Shown in pieces: positions 8,594 to 17,665 of a stretch of 59,238 nt of DNA (position 1 is its first letter; the number at the start of each line of letters is the position of its first letter). The DNA is from Haloferax massiliensis (GTDB lineage: Archaea > Halobacteriota > Halobacteria > Halobacteriales > Haloferacaceae): assembly GCF_001368915.1 (NCBI RefSeq), contig NZ_CSTE01000002.1, positions 1,410,599 through 1,469,836 of the forward strand, in the 5' to 3' direction. Below the pieces are notes generated by a model that was not told where the DNA came from, made no database searches, and saw nothing but the letters and a program-made list of their open reading frames with translations. The position numbers and the translations under genes are program-made.

Positions 8594-9568
8594 ATGTCGC
8601 TGTTTTCTATCTTCGTCAGTGCGCTCTTGCCGATTCTCGCCATCGGCGCGGTCGGCTTTCTCCTCGGGCGCGTCCGCGACGTGGACCCAGAACCGCTCAA
8701 CACGGTGACGGTGTACGTCCTCGCGCCGGTCCTCGTGTTCTACAGCCTCGCGACGACCGAACTCGCCGGTGAGACGCTGGCGACCATCACCGCCGGCGTC
8801 GTCGCCTACCACGTCGCCATGCTCCTCGTCGCGGGCGGCGTCGCCCGACTCGCCGGCGTCTCCGAACCCCTCCTCGGCGCGCTCGTCCTCGTCGCCGCCT
8901 TTCCGAACTCGGGGAACTACGGCATCCCCGTCAGTTCGTTCGCCTTCGGCGACACCGGCCGCTCGACGGCCGTCGTCTACCTCGCCGTCCAGAGCGTCCT
9001 CATCTACACGCTGGGCGTGTACATCGCCGGCCGGGGAGCCGACCGCGACGGCGGCGCGCCGGGGTGGCGCGTCGGCCTCGAACGCATCGTCCGCATCCCG
9101 CTCGTCTACGCCGTCGTCGCCGCGCTCGCCGCTCGGTGGCTCGGCGTCGTCCCGCCGACGGGCGTTCCCGCGATGGAGACGCTGCGGCTCGTCGGCGACT
9201 CGTCGATTCCGATGATGCTCCTCATCCTCGGCATCCAACTCGCGGGGGCCGACCTCGGCTCGACGCTCTCGGAGGTCGGGCTCGTCGCCGCGCTCAAGAT
9301 AGTCGTCGCGCCCGCGGTCGCGGTCGGCGTCGCGCTCGTCGCCGGCTTCGGCGACCCGACGGTCGCGCGGACGTTCGTCCTCGAATCCGCGATGCCCGCC
9401 GCGGTCACGCCGCTCATCCTCGTCGCGGAGTTCGGCGACGCCTCGGGGACCGGCTCTGCCACCTCGCTCGCCGAGTTCGTCTCCGCGGCCGTCTTCGCGA
9501 CGACGCTCCTCAGCGTGCCCGCGCTCTCGGTGCTCATCTACCTGTTGAACCACGGCGTCGTGGTGTAG
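8594..9568 (+). CDS. AEC family (auxin efflux carrier-like) transporter
   Basis: A 324-residue protein of about ten membrane helices, organised as two five-helix halves. It carries the family signature FPNSGNYGIPVSSFAFGD (roughly residues 104-121) and, in the second half, ESAMPAAVTPLILVAEFG. Archaeal members probably move organic acids or amino acids; the substrate is unknown. The ATG at 8594 precedes the first helix (LFSIFVSALLPILAIGAVGF). An upstream GTG at 8573 would add seven residues without support. The gene ends 45 nt before MTA phosphorylase. Confidence 0.85.
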   Translation: MSLFSIFVSALLPILAIGAVGFLLGRVRDVDPEPLNTVTVYVLAPVLVFYSLATTELAGETLATITAGVVAYHVAMLLVAGGVARLAGVSEPLLGALVLVAAFPNSGNYGIPVSSFAFGDTGRSTAVVYLAVQSVLIYTLGVYIAGRGADRDGGAPGWRVGLERIVRIPLVYAVVAALAARWLGVVPPTGVPAMETLRLVGDSSIPMMLLILGIQLAGADLGSTLSEVGLVAALKIVVAPAVAVGVALVAGFGDPTVARTFVLESAMPAAVTPLILVAEFGDASGTGSATSLAEFVSAAVFATTLLSVPALSVLIYLLNHGVVV

Positions 9569-9613
9569 CCCCCGATTCGCCACGATTTTGTGCGCCCTGC
9601 CCTACCTCCGAGT

Positions 9614-10474
9614 ATGAAAATCGGATTCATCGGTGGCAGCGGTATCTACGAGGCGCTCCCGCTGGAGAACACCCGCGAGGAACCCGTCGAGACGCCGTTC
9701 GGCGAGCCCTCGACGACGCCCGTCGTCGGCGAGTTCGGCGACACCGGCCGCGAGGTCGTCTTCCTCCCGCGACACGGCCCGGACCACCAGCACTCGCCGA
9801 CGACGCTCCCCTACCGCGCGAACATCTTCGCGCTCAAGAAGCTCGGCGTCACCCACGTCCTCGCCAGCAACGCCGTCGGGAGCCTCAAAGAGGACCTGCC
9901 GCCCCAGACGCTCGTCGTCCCCGACCAGATTTACGACCGCACGAAACACCGCCCGCTGACGTTCTTCGACGAGGGCATCGTCGTCCACCAGCCCTTCGCG
10001 ATGCCGTACGACGAGGAACTCGTCTCCATCCTCGCCGAGGCCGCCGCGGAAGCGACCGACGCGCAGGTCCAAGAGGGTGGCACCTACGTCTGCATCGAGG
10101 GCCCGTCGTACTCCACGAAGGCCGAAAGCGAGCACTACCGCGCGCAGGGCTGGGACGTCATCGGCATGACGACCATCCCCGAGGCCAAGCTCGCCCGCGA
10201 AGCCGAGATGGCCTACGCGACCATCACCGGCGTCACCGACTACGACGTCTGGAAGGAAGACAGCGAAGTCACGCTCGACGAGGTGCTGAAGAACGCCGCG
10301 GCCAACGAGGAGGCCATCAAGGAGACCGTCGAGGCCGCCATCCGCAAGATTCCCGACGGCCACGAGACCGACAGCCACGCCGCGCTCGAAGGGACCATCA
10401 ACACCCCCGACGACGCCATCCCCGCCGAGACGAAAGCAAAGCTCGCGCCGCTCATCGACCGGTACGTCGACTGA
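9614..10474 (+). CDS. mtnP: S-methyl-5'-thioadenosine phosphorylase
   Basis: A 286-residue enzyme of the type II purine nucleoside phosphorylase family. It cleaves methylthioadenosine (from polyamine or other SAM use) to adenine and methylthioribose-1-phosphate. Diagnostic segments are the N-terminal phosphate loop IGGSGIYEA (residues 5-13), FLPRHGPDHQHSPTTLPYRAN, and the substrate segment GPSYSTKAESEHYR. Length and the start MKIGFIGG are standard. Sister MTI phosphorylases are hard to separate by eye, so substrate is fairly but not fully sure. It is convergent with the Zn/membrane protein downstream (12 nt between stops). Confidence 0.93.
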   Translation: MKIGFIGGSGIYEALPLENTREEPVETPFGEPSTTPVVGEFGDTGREVVFLPRHGPDHQHSPTTLPYRANIFALKKLGVTHVLASNAVGSLKEDLPPQTLVVPDQIYDRTKHRPLTFFDEGIVVHQPFAMPYDEELVSILAEAAAEATDAQVQEGGTYVCIEGPSYSTKAESEHYRAQGWDVIGMTTIPEAKLAREAEMAYATITGVTDYDVWKEDSEVTLDEVLKNAAANEEAIKETVEAAIRKIPDGHETDSHAALEGTINTPDDAIPAETKAKLAPLIDRYVD

Positions 10475-10486
10475 ACCGGCCTCAGT

Positions 10487-10978
10487 TCAGTCGTTCAGTT
10501 CCGCGGATTCTGTCGAATCGCTCTCCGTCTCCGCAACCTCGCGCTCGCCGCGCGCCGCCTCGTCGGCCGGCGAGAACTCGACCGCGTGACAGCGCGTGCA
10601 GTACTCGTTTTCGCCGCGGTCGGTCGTTGCGAGCGGGATACCCGCGACGACGAACTGCGTGCAGAACTCCCGGACGACGCCCCGGTCGTCGGTCTCGCCG
10701 CAGACGACGCACTCGCGGACCGACCGCGGCGACGTGACCACCTCGCGGACGCGGCCGAACGCGGTCGGACTGTACGAGACGTAGCCGGGGATGTAGCAGT
10801 GCAGCCAGAAAATGGGGAAGAAACACAGCACCGCCAACGGCCAGATGACCGACTGAGGGAACAGGATAGCCGACGAAATCACTGCGAACGTCACCGACGT
10901 GACGAGCGAAACCGCGACCGTCAATCGCCGGAGCGTGCTGGAGAGCAGGGTCGGATGGGGCACGTCCGAGAGTGACAA
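10487..10978 (-). CDS. uncharacterised two-helix membrane protein with Cys-rich tail (scpA operon)
   Basis: A 163-residue protein I do not recognise beyond haloarchaea. Two close membrane helices (about residues 20-58) form a hairpin. A cytosolic part follows with CVVC (near residue 90), a lone Cys and CTRC (near 128), likely a zinc site, and then an acidic tail ending SESAELND-like. It begins 17 nt after the scpA stop on the same strand, so it is probably the fourth gene of the coiled-coil/smc/scpA operon. A role at the membrane for chromosome segregation is only a guess from position. Confidence 0.7.
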   Translation of the reverse strand: MSLSDVPHPTLLSSTLRRLTVAVSLVTSVTFAVISSAILFPQSVIWPLAVLCFFPIFWLHCYIPGYVSYSPTAFGRVREVVTSPRSVRECVVCGETDDRGVVREFCTQFVVAGIPLATTDRGENEYCTRCHAVEFSPADEAARGEREVAETESDSTESAELND

Positions 10979-10995
10979 TCCGCGGAGAGAAATAG

Positions 10996-12078
10996 CTAGT
11001 CGTCCGCGATGGCCTCGGCTTCGAGTTCGGGGTCGGCGGCGCCGCCATCAGCATCTTCGGAGCCGTCGGCGGCCGTCTCGGGTTCAGACCCCGCGCCGGG
11101 GTCGGCGTCGAACACCTCGGGGTTCCGAATCCAGAGGTCGCCGAACAGGTCGTCCTGCTTGAGGTAGACCGTGCTCCGGTGGGACAGAAACAGGAGCGCG
11201 AGGTAGGTCGTCATCACGGTGTCGGCCACGTCGCGTATCTCGGCGAACAGCACCTCGTCGCGGCCCTTCTCGTAGTGGGTGGCGAGCACGTCGCCGACGG
11301 CTTCGACGACCGCCTCGATGTCCTCGTTGTGGGCGGTCCCCGTCACGTCGTCCTCCGTGGGTTCGCCCGCGCCGCGCATCTCGCCGGGCGTGTGGTAGTC
11401 GAGCGTCTGCGTCCCGCGGGAGAAGCCGCGCGGCGACTCGGAGGTGTCGTACTCGCGGCGACGCTTCCACCACGACCCGCGTTCGACCTCCCGGAGTTCG
11501 CGGACGAGTTCGTCCAGCGTCTCCGGCGACCCGCGGGCGTTCTTGCGTTCGAGCCGGCGGTCCATCTCGTCTTCCAGCGCGTCGATGGGGTCGAAACCGG
11601 GCGACCCGCCGTCGTCGTCGCCGGGGTGGCCCTCGTCGCCGCCGCCCTGTAAGGCGAGTTCCCACGGTTCGAGTTCCTCCTCGTCGGGTTCGTCCGGCGC
11701 GAGGAGTTCGTCGGATTTCATGCGCAGGAGGACGCTCGCGTAGAACAGCGCCCGCCCGGTCGTCCGGAGGTCCATCGCGTCGAGGCGGTTCAGAAAGGCG
11801 TCCGTGACCTCCACGATGTCGATGTCCCACGGGTCGATGGTCCCCTCCTTGGCGAGTTGGACGAGGAGTTCGACCGGTTCGACCTCGTCGTCGTCCGACT
11901 CGGACACGTCCCCCGGGAGTACCTCGTCCATCGCGTCGGGTTCGGCGGGGGCGGCGTCCGCCTCGGAGCCGGACGCGGCGTCGTCGCGGGCGAACGAGAA
12001 GACTTCGTCGTCGTCGGCCTCGCGTTCGTCGCCGTCGCGGCCGCGAGAGAGGTTCAGTTCGGGGATGTCGTCAGTCAT
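10996..12078 (-). CDS. scpA: segregation and condensation protein ScpA (kleisin)
   Basis: A 360-residue kleisin. A disordered acidic N-terminus (to about residue 65) leads to the SMC-neck-binding module PVELLVQLAKEGTIDPWDID, then LRTTGRALFYASVLLRMKSDELL. The C-terminal winged helix (KGRDEVLFAEIRDVADTVMTTY) binds the other SMC head. The linker contains a long acidic insert, typical of haloarchaea. The start at 12078 overlaps the end of smc in the 8 bases ATGACTGA, so translation is coupled. No scpB is nearby. It bridges SMC heads in the archaeal condensin. Confidence 0.95.
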   Translation of the reverse strand: MTDDIPELNLSRGRDGDEREADDDEVFSFARDDAASGSEADAAPAEPDAMDEVLPGDVSESDDDEVEPVELLVQLAKEGTIDPWDIDIVEVTDAFLNRLDAMDLRTTGRALFYASVLLRMKSDELLAPDEPDEEELEPWELALQGGGDEGHPGDDDGGSPGFDPIDALEDEMDRRLERKNARGSPETLDELVRELREVERGSWWKRRREYDTSESPRGFSRGTQTLDYHTPGEMRGAGEPTEDDVTGTAHNEDIEAVVEAVGDVLATHYEKGRDEVLFAEIRDVADTVMTTYLALLFLSHRSTVYLKQDDLFGDLWIRNPEVFDADPGAGSEPETAADGSEDADGGAADPELEAEAIADD

Positions 12079-15000
12079 CCGCCGGAACCTCCGCTTCCAC
12101 GTCCGCGTCGGCCTCGCCGCCGTCACCACCGTCCGCGTCGTCGTCGGGGCGGTCGCCGTCGGAGTCGTCGCCGCCCGGTCCGTCCGCGTCGGTTCCGTCG
12201 CCGCCGGCCTCGCCGTCGCCGAACTGGATGCCCGTGACGGCGCTGACGTTGTCGCCCTGCATCGTCACGCCGATGGCGCGCTCGGCGCGTTCGAGGAGCG
12301 CGGAGCGGTGCGAGACGACGACGAACTGCGCGTCGCCCGCGAGGTCGTCGACCATCTGGCCGACGCGCTCGGCGTTCGCGGCGTCGAGGAAGGCGTCCAC
12401 CTCGTCGAGCGCGTAGAACGGCGCGGGGTTGTGCCGCTGGATGGCGAAGATGAACGCGAGCGCCGTCAGCGACTTCTCGCCGCCGGACATGGCGTCGAGG
12501 CGCTGGATGGGCTTGTCGCCCGGCTGGGCCTTCATCGTCAGGCCCTCCTCGAAGGGGTCGTCGGGGTTCTCCAACTGGAGGTGGCCCGTCCCGTTCGACA
12601 GGCGCTCGAAGATGTCGGTGAAGTTCTCCGCGATGGCGTCGAACGACTCCATGAACGTCGCCTTCTTCTGGGACTCGTACTGGTCGATGCGGTCGGCGAT
12701 GGCGTCGCGCTCTTCGACCAGCACGTCGCGGCGCTCCTGGAGGTCTTCGAGGTCGGCTTTCACGTCGTCGTACTCGTCGATGGCGAGCATGTTGACCGGT
12801 TCGAGTTCCTCCATCTCCTCGGTGAGCCGCTCGATTTCCGACTCGACGGTGTCGTGGTCGGGAATCTCGTCGGGGTCGTAGTCGCCGACCTGCGATTCGA
12901 GCTCGTCGATTTCCCATTCGAGGCGCTCGGCGGCCGAGCGCATGCTTTCGAGCTTGGATTCGACCGCGTTCACGCGGTCTTTCTTCTCGTCGCGGGCGCT
13001 CCGGGCCTCACGGAGGTCCGCCTGTAGCTCCTTGCGGTCGTCTTTGAGGTCGACCAGTTCCTCTTCGAGTTCGGCGACCGCCTCGCGCTTGGCTTCGAGG
13101 TCGTCCTCGCGCTCCTCGATTTTCGACTCCGCCTCGGAGATGGACTCCCGAGCCTCGGCCTTGCGGTTCTGGGCGGCCTCAACCGTGTCGTGGAGGTCGT
13201 CGACCGCGTCTTCCGCGTACTGCTTTTCGAGCTGAATCTCGTTGAGCCGGCCGTCGAGCGTCGACATCCGGTCTTCGAGGTCGTCGATGTCCGCGCGAAT
13301 CTCGTCGGCGCGGGCGGTGAGCTTCGGAATCTCGGAGTCCGCGAGCTCGGTCTCGATGTCCTCGATGGCGGCCTCGACCGTCTCGATTTCGTCGTCGAGG
13401 TCGGCGATTTCGTCGTCGAGGTCGGACATCTGTTCGTCCACCGACTCGCGTTCGGACTGGAGTTCGTCGAGGCGGTCGTCAAGCCGGTCGATTTCGGCTT
13501 CGGCGTCCTCGATGTCCTCCTCCGCGTCCTCGATTTCGCGCTCGATGGTCCGGACGCGGTCGGCGGCGTCGGAGGCCCGCCCGCGGGCGTCGTCGAGGTC
13601 GTCGTCGATGTCCCGAATCTCCTCGTTGAGCGAGCGGCGGCGGTCTTCGAGCTTCGTAATCTCCTTCGCGAGGCGTTCGAGTTTGCCCTCGCCGGACTTC
13701 GAAAACGAGTAGCGAGAGCCGCCGCCGGAGCCGCCGGTCATCGCGCCGGAGCGCTCCACGAGGTCGCCGTCGAGGGTGACCATGCGGTAGTCGCCCATCA
13801 GGTCGCGGGCGGTCTCCATGTCCTCGACGACGAGCGTCGACCCGAGGACGTACGAGAAAATCGACTCGTACTGGCTGTCGTAGTCGACGAGGTTGCGCGC
13901 GAAGTCCACGACGCCGGGGTTGTTGGGCTTGCGCGGGAGGCTCCGGTTGTCCATCTTCGTGATGGGCAAGAACGTCGCGCGGCCCGCGTTGCGGGACTTC
14001 AGGTGGTCGATACATGACGACCCCACGCCGTCGTCGTCGACGACGACGTTGGCGAGGCGGCCGCCGGCGGCCGTCTCACAGGCTTTCGCGTACTCGCCGT
14101 CGACGGAGGCGAGTTGGCCGACCGCGCCGTGGACGCCGGAGATGCCGGCGTTGAGGATGGTCGTGACGGCCCGGGGCCACGAGTTGTCGCCGTCCTTCCC
14201 GGCGCGGGCTTCGAGGCGGGCGTACTCGGACTGCTTGGTCTGGAGTTCGTCCGTGACCTCCGAGAGCTCGTCGTTCAGGTCGGCCTTCTCGGCCTGCAGG
14301 TCCTCGATGACGCCGTCTATCTTCGCCTTGTTCTTTTCCGCGGTGTCGAGTTCGCTGTGCAGGTCCGAGACGGTCGCCTTCAGTTCGGGGATACACTCGC
14401 GGGCGCGTTCGAGCTCGTCCCGCGTCTCCGAAATCTGGTTCGAGCGGCGGCGCGCGTCGTCCAGCAGGCGGTCCTTGGCGCGCTGGCGGTCGTTCTTCTC
14501 GTCTTTGAGGTCGTCGAGCGTCTCCTTTCGCTCCGCGAGTTCGGACTTCAGCTCGTCGAACTCGGTGTCGACGGAGTCGATTTCGGCCTGCACCTCGGAG
14601 AGCTCGACCCGCTTGGACTGGATGTCGCTTTTGACCGACGCCTTCTCGACTTTGACCTCGCGGATGTCGTCTTCGAGGTCGTCTATCTGCTCTTGCTTGC
14701 GGTCGATGTCGATGAACGCCTTCCGGCGCTCGGCCTCGGCGTCGTCGCGCTTTTCCTCGGCGGCCTCGATGGCGGTCTCCAGCCGGGAGATGTCGCCCTT
14801 TATCTCCTCCATCTCCGACTTGATGCGGAGCTGTTCGTCCTCGCCCTTGCGCTCTATCTCGCGGGTGAGGTCTTCGAGGTCTTCTTCGAGACGGGTGACC
14901 TTGCCCTGTCGCTCGTCGAGTTCGGCCTGTAGGTCTTCGAGGTCGGCCTCGGTGGTCTCGATGCGCGATTCGGTCCGCGAGAGGTCGTCGCGCTTGTCTT

Positions 15001-15769
15001 CGAGTTCCGCGGCCTTCAGGTAGCCCTCGTACTCTTCTTTCTCCTCGCGGAGTCCCTTGTAGGTGAGCGCCGTCTCGCGCTCGTCGGCGAGTTGGTCGAG
15101 TCGCGTCTCCTTTTCCTCGATGCGGAGGTCCGCCTCGTCGACGCGCTCTTCGACCGCCTCCAACTCCTCGAAGGCGGCGTCTTTCTTCTCGTCGAACTCG
15201 GCGACGCCCGCGATTTCGTCGATGATGCCCCGCCGCTGGTAGGGCGTCATGTTGATTATCTCGGTCACGTCGCCCTGCATGACGACGTTGTAGCCCTCGG
15301 GGGTGATGCCCGCCTGCGCGAGCAGGTCCTTGATGTCCGAGAGGTTGACCGAGCGCTCGTTGAGGTAGTAGTACGAGTAGTAGTTGTCCGGCGTCTCCTT
15401 GACGCGGCGCTTGATTGTTATCTCGCCGACGTCGCCGATTTTGTCGGTCCCGGCGGCGTTGACGACCTGCGAGCGGTCGAGCGTCCCCTCGGAGTTGTCG
15501 AGGACGACCGTGACGCTGGCCTCCTTGGGCTGTGCGGGGGCCTCGTCGCTGCCGTCGGCGTGACCGGGGTTGTAGATGAGGTCCGTCAGCTTCTCGGCGC
15601 GAATCCCGCGGGTGCGGGCGAGGCCGAGCGCGAAGAGGACGCCGTCGATGATGTTCGATTTGCCGGAACCGTTCGGGCCCGTAACGACCGTGAAATCCTC
15701 GTAGAACGGGATGCGAGTCGGCCGCCCGAAGCTCTTGAAACCGTCAAGGACGAGCTCTTTGATGTGCAT
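12071..15769 (-). CDS. smc: chromosome segregation ATPase SMC
   Basis: A 1232-residue SMC. The N-terminal head has Walker A GPNGSGKSN (residues 31-39). Two long heptad coiled coils flank a hinge at roughly 530-690 (ISGVHGAVGQLASVDGEYA). The C-terminal head has signature MSGGEKSLTALAF (about 1094) and Walker B FYALDEVDAFLD (about 1117). A low-complexity acidic tail of about 60 residues after the head is a halophile feature. It forms the condensin dimer that compacts and separates chromosomes with ScpA, whose gene overlaps its stop. The ATG at 15769 (MHIKELVLDGFKSFG) is the family start; the 20 extra upstream codons are out of keeping. Confidence 0.97.
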   Translation of the reverse strand: MHIKELVLDGFKSFGRPTRIPFYEDFTVVTGPNGSGKSNIIDGVLFALGLARTRGIRAEKLTDLIYNPGHADGSDEAPAQPKEASVTVVLDNSEGTLDRSQVVNAAGTDKIGDVGEITIKRRVKETPDNYYSYYYLNERSVNLSDIKDLLAQAGITPEGYNVVMQGDVTEIINMTPYQRRGIIDEIAGVAEFDEKKDAAFEELEAVEERVDEADLRIEEKETRLDQLADERETALTYKGLREEKEEYEGYLKAAELEDKRDDLSRTESRIETTEADLEDLQAELDERQGKVTRLEEDLEDLTREIERKGEDEQLRIKSEMEEIKGDISRLETAIEAAEEKRDDAEAERRKAFIDIDRKQEQIDDLEDDIREVKVEKASVKSDIQSKRVELSEVQAEIDSVDTEFDELKSELAERKETLDDLKDEKNDRQRAKDRLLDDARRRSNQISETRDELERARECIPELKATVSDLHSELDTAEKNKAKIDGVIEDLQAEKADLNDELSEVTDELQTKQSEYARLEARAGKDGDNSWPRAVTTILNAGISGVHGAVGQLASVDGEYAKACETAAGGRLANVVVDDDGVGSSCIDHLKSRNAGRATFLPITKMDNRSLPRKPNNPGVVDFARNLVDYDSQYESIFSYVLGSTLVVEDMETARDLMGDYRMVTLDGDLVERSGAMTGGSGGGSRYSFSKSGEGKLERLAKEITKLEDRRRSLNEEIRDIDDDLDDARGRASDAADRVRTIEREIEDAEEDIEDAEAEIDRLDDRLDELQSERESVDEQMSDLDDEIADLDDEIETVEAAIEDIETELADSEIPKLTARADEIRADIDDLEDRMSTLDGRLNEIQLEKQYAEDAVDDLHDTVEAAQNRKAEARESISEAESKIEEREDDLEAKREAVAELEEELVDLKDDRKELQADLREARSARDEKKDRVNAVESKLESMRSAAERLEWEIDELESQVGDYDPDEIPDHDTVESEIERLTEEMEELEPVNMLAIDEYDDVKADLEDLQERRDVLVEERDAIADRIDQYESQKKATFMESFDAIAENFTDIFERLSNGTGHLQLENPDDPFEEGLTMKAQPGDKPIQRLDAMSGGEKSLTALAFIFAIQRHNPAPFYALDEVDAFLDAANAERVGQMVDDLAGDAQFVVVSHRSALLERAERAIGVTMQGDNVSAVTGIQFGDGEAGGDGTDADGPGGDDSDGDRPDDDADGGDGGEADADVEAEVPADD

Positions 15770-15852
15770 GGGTTGGTGTTCGCGCGGGCGACGCCCGCAG
15801 GTGGAGCGCGCCGCATGAACACGGGGCACGCTCGCTCGGACGGCGCGCCCGA

Positions 15853-16173
15853 TTACGCGACGATGATGTCGTCGTCGGGGGTCTCGCCGTCGCCTTCGTC
15901 AGTCTCGTCGGCCTCGTCCGGTTTAGTCTCATCGCCGTCGGCCGACGCCACCTCGTCGGCGTCGGCGGACTCCGCGGCGGCGTCCGCTGCGGCCTCGTCT
16001 TCGGTCTCCCAGTCGCCGCGACGGGTCGCGGCCCGCGAGGGGACCTCCACGTCGTTGGCGTCTTCGAGCTGTCGAAGCCGCTCTTTGGTCTCGACGAGCT
16101 CCTCGGTGAGCCCGTTCACGGCGGCCTGCAGTTCTGCGACTTTGGATTCGAGTTCCTCCACCCGGTTACTCAT
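15853..16173 (-). CDS. small acidic coiled-coil protein upstream of smc (DUF7518-like)
   Basis: A 106-residue protein: a leucine-zipper-like coiled coil (residues 1-37, RVEELESKVAELQAAV then LTEELVETKERLRQLE) followed by a disordered tail extremely rich in Asp, Glu and Ala, ending DDDIIVA. Haloarchaeal homologues are often labelled bZIP-like or DUF7518; no DNA-binding basic region is present, so that label is misleading. It lies 83 nt before smc on the same strand. The box ATTTATGT (16198-16205) about 28 bp before its ATG is the only obvious promoter for the smc-scpA operon. Function unknown. Confidence 0.75.
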   Translation of the reverse strand: MSNRVEELESKVAELQAAVNGLTEELVETKERLRQLEDANDVEVPSRAATRRGDWETEDEAAADAAAESADADEVASADGDETKPDEADETDEGDGETPDDDIIVA

Positions 16174-16197
16174 GGGTAACATAGCCCCGCGCGTGAG

Positions 16198-16205
16198 ACA
16201 TAAAT
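16198..16205 (-). promoter_or_regulatory. TATA box of the coiled-coil/smc/scpA operon
   Basis: ATTTATGT on the minus strand lies 25-32 bp upstream of the ATG at 16173, the spacing of a leaderless haloarchaeal promoter. No comparable element is evident in the 83 bp between the coiled-coil gene and smc, which supports one transcript. Confidence 0.55.
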
Positions 16206-16278
16206 GTGCGTCAGACAATCACCGAAAATGTGATACGTGTGAGGGGAGTTCCGCGTCTGAATCCCCGTCGCCGACCGC

Positions 16279-17613
16279 TCAGTCGCGGTACGACTCGGTC
16301 GTCGTCGTCCGAAGCGAGCGGACCGCGTCGAGGTACTCCTCGCGGCCGCGTTTCTCGGCTTTCGCCTCGCGGACCGCCGCCATCGCCTCGGGGCTGGTGA
16401 GCAGGTCGACCAGCGTGCAGGCGGTGAGTTTCGCGGGGATGACGTAGGCCATCTCCTCGTCGACGACGCGGAAGTCGCGGGCGTGGACCGCGCCCTCGAA
16501 GCCGCCGGTCCACGGGTGGATACCGGGGACGAGCTGCGTGATGTCGCCCATGTCGGTCGACCCCGAGAGGTGCGGCGTCCCCGCCGTGACCGCGTCGGGG
16601 CCGACGATGTCGCGGGCGTTCTCGTCGTAGAACGCGACTATCGTCTCGTCGGTCCGAAGCGGCATGTAGCCGGGGTAGTCCTCGATTTCCACGTCGCCGC
16701 CGACGCCCATCGCGCCGGCGGCGAGCGCCCGGTTGACCGACTCGTTGGCGTCCGCGACCGCTTCGACCGAGGCCGCGCGGACGTACGACTCCATCGTCAC
16801 CTCGGCGGGGACGACGTTGACGCCGTCGCCGCCGCGGGTGATGATGGGGTGGACGCGGACGTGGTCCTCGTCGCGGAACCGCTCGCGCTGGGCGTGGACC
16901 GCGTTCATCCCGAGCATCGCGGCGTTGAGCGCGTTGACGCCCTCTTCGGGGGCCGCGCCGGCGTGCGCCTCGGTCCCGCGGTAGGTGACGAACTTGCCGA
17001 CGAAGCCGTTGGTCGAGAAGTTGCTCGTAATCGTCCGCTCGGGCGTGTCGCTGCCGGCGTGCATCATCGCGGCGGCGTCCCAGTCGTCGACGTAGCCCCG
17101 GCGGATGAGCTCCTGCTTGCCGCCGAAGAACTCGATGTCGCCGGCTTCGAGCAGGCCGCGTCGGTAGTCGAGGTCGAGGTACTCCTCGGCCGGAACGGCG
17201 ACGAACTCGACCGCGCCGTCGAGGTCAGAGACGACGCCGCTGCCGACGAGGCCGAAGGCGGTCCCCACGAGGTGCGCGAGCTGGGCGTTGTGGCCGCAGG
17301 CGTGGACCGCGCCGGTCTCGGGGTCCGCCATCGGGTGGTCCGGGTTGACGAGCGCGTCGAGTTCGCCGAGGACGGCGGCGACGAAGTCGCCGGAGCCGGC
17401 TCGGGCTCGCGCGCCGGTGATCGCCAGCTCCGTCTCCACGTCGAGGTCGAGGTCCTCGAAGAGCGAGACGACCTTCTCCGTGGTCTTGACCTCCTTGTAG
17501 CCGAGTTCCGGCTCGGCCTGTACGTCTTTCGCGAAGGCGATAATCTCGTCGGCGCGGGCGTCGATGGCGTCGCAGACGCGGGCTTTGAGGGCCGCGGTGC
17601 GGTCGTCAGTCAC
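16279..17613 (-). CDS. M20-family amidohydrolase (AbgB-like)
   Basis: A 444-residue metallohydrolase. The zinc ligands start in HACGHNAQ (residues 104-111), and further segments are PAEEYLDLD, TYRGTEAHAGAAPEEG (dimerisation lid) and TPHLSGSTDMGDI near the C-terminus. It is closest to the p-aminobenzoyl-glutamate hydrolase / N-acyl amino acid amidohydrolase group, which cleaves amide bonds to release an amino acid; substrate not determinable. The start is GTG at 17613. It is the last gene of a three-gene operon with a DUF3100 membrane protein and a small membrane partner, suggesting import of its substrate. Confidence 0.9.
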   Translation of the reverse strand: MTDDRTAALKARVCDAIDARADEIIAFAKDVQAEPELGYKEVKTTEKVVSLFEDLDLDVETELAITGARARAGSGDFVAAVLGELDALVNPDHPMADPETGAVHACGHNAQLAHLVGTAFGLVGSGVVSDLDGAVEFVAVPAEEYLDLDYRRGLLEAGDIEFFGGKQELIRRGYVDDWDAAAMMHAGSDTPERTITSNFSTNGFVGKFVTYRGTEAHAGAAPEEGVNALNAAMLGMNAVHAQRERFRDEDHVRVHPIITRGGDGVNVVPAEVTMESYVRAASVEAVADANESVNRALAAGAMGVGGDVEIEDYPGYMPLRTDETIVAFYDENARDIVGPDAVTAGTPHLSGSTDMGDITQLVPGIHPWTGGFEGAVHARDFRVVDEEMAYVIPAKLTACTLVDLLTSPEAMAAVREAKAEKRGREEYLDAVRSLRTTTTESYRD

Positions 17614-17665
17614 CGCGTCTCACCCCGGCGCGGTCGGCGGGCGGCCGTGTCCGTGGGGTCCGCCA

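Noticed and set aside
12000..16000. Many Ser/Arg-rich and Asp/Val-rich plus-strand frames over smc
   Set aside because: They mirror the coiled-coil codons on the opposite strand and are not independent proteins.
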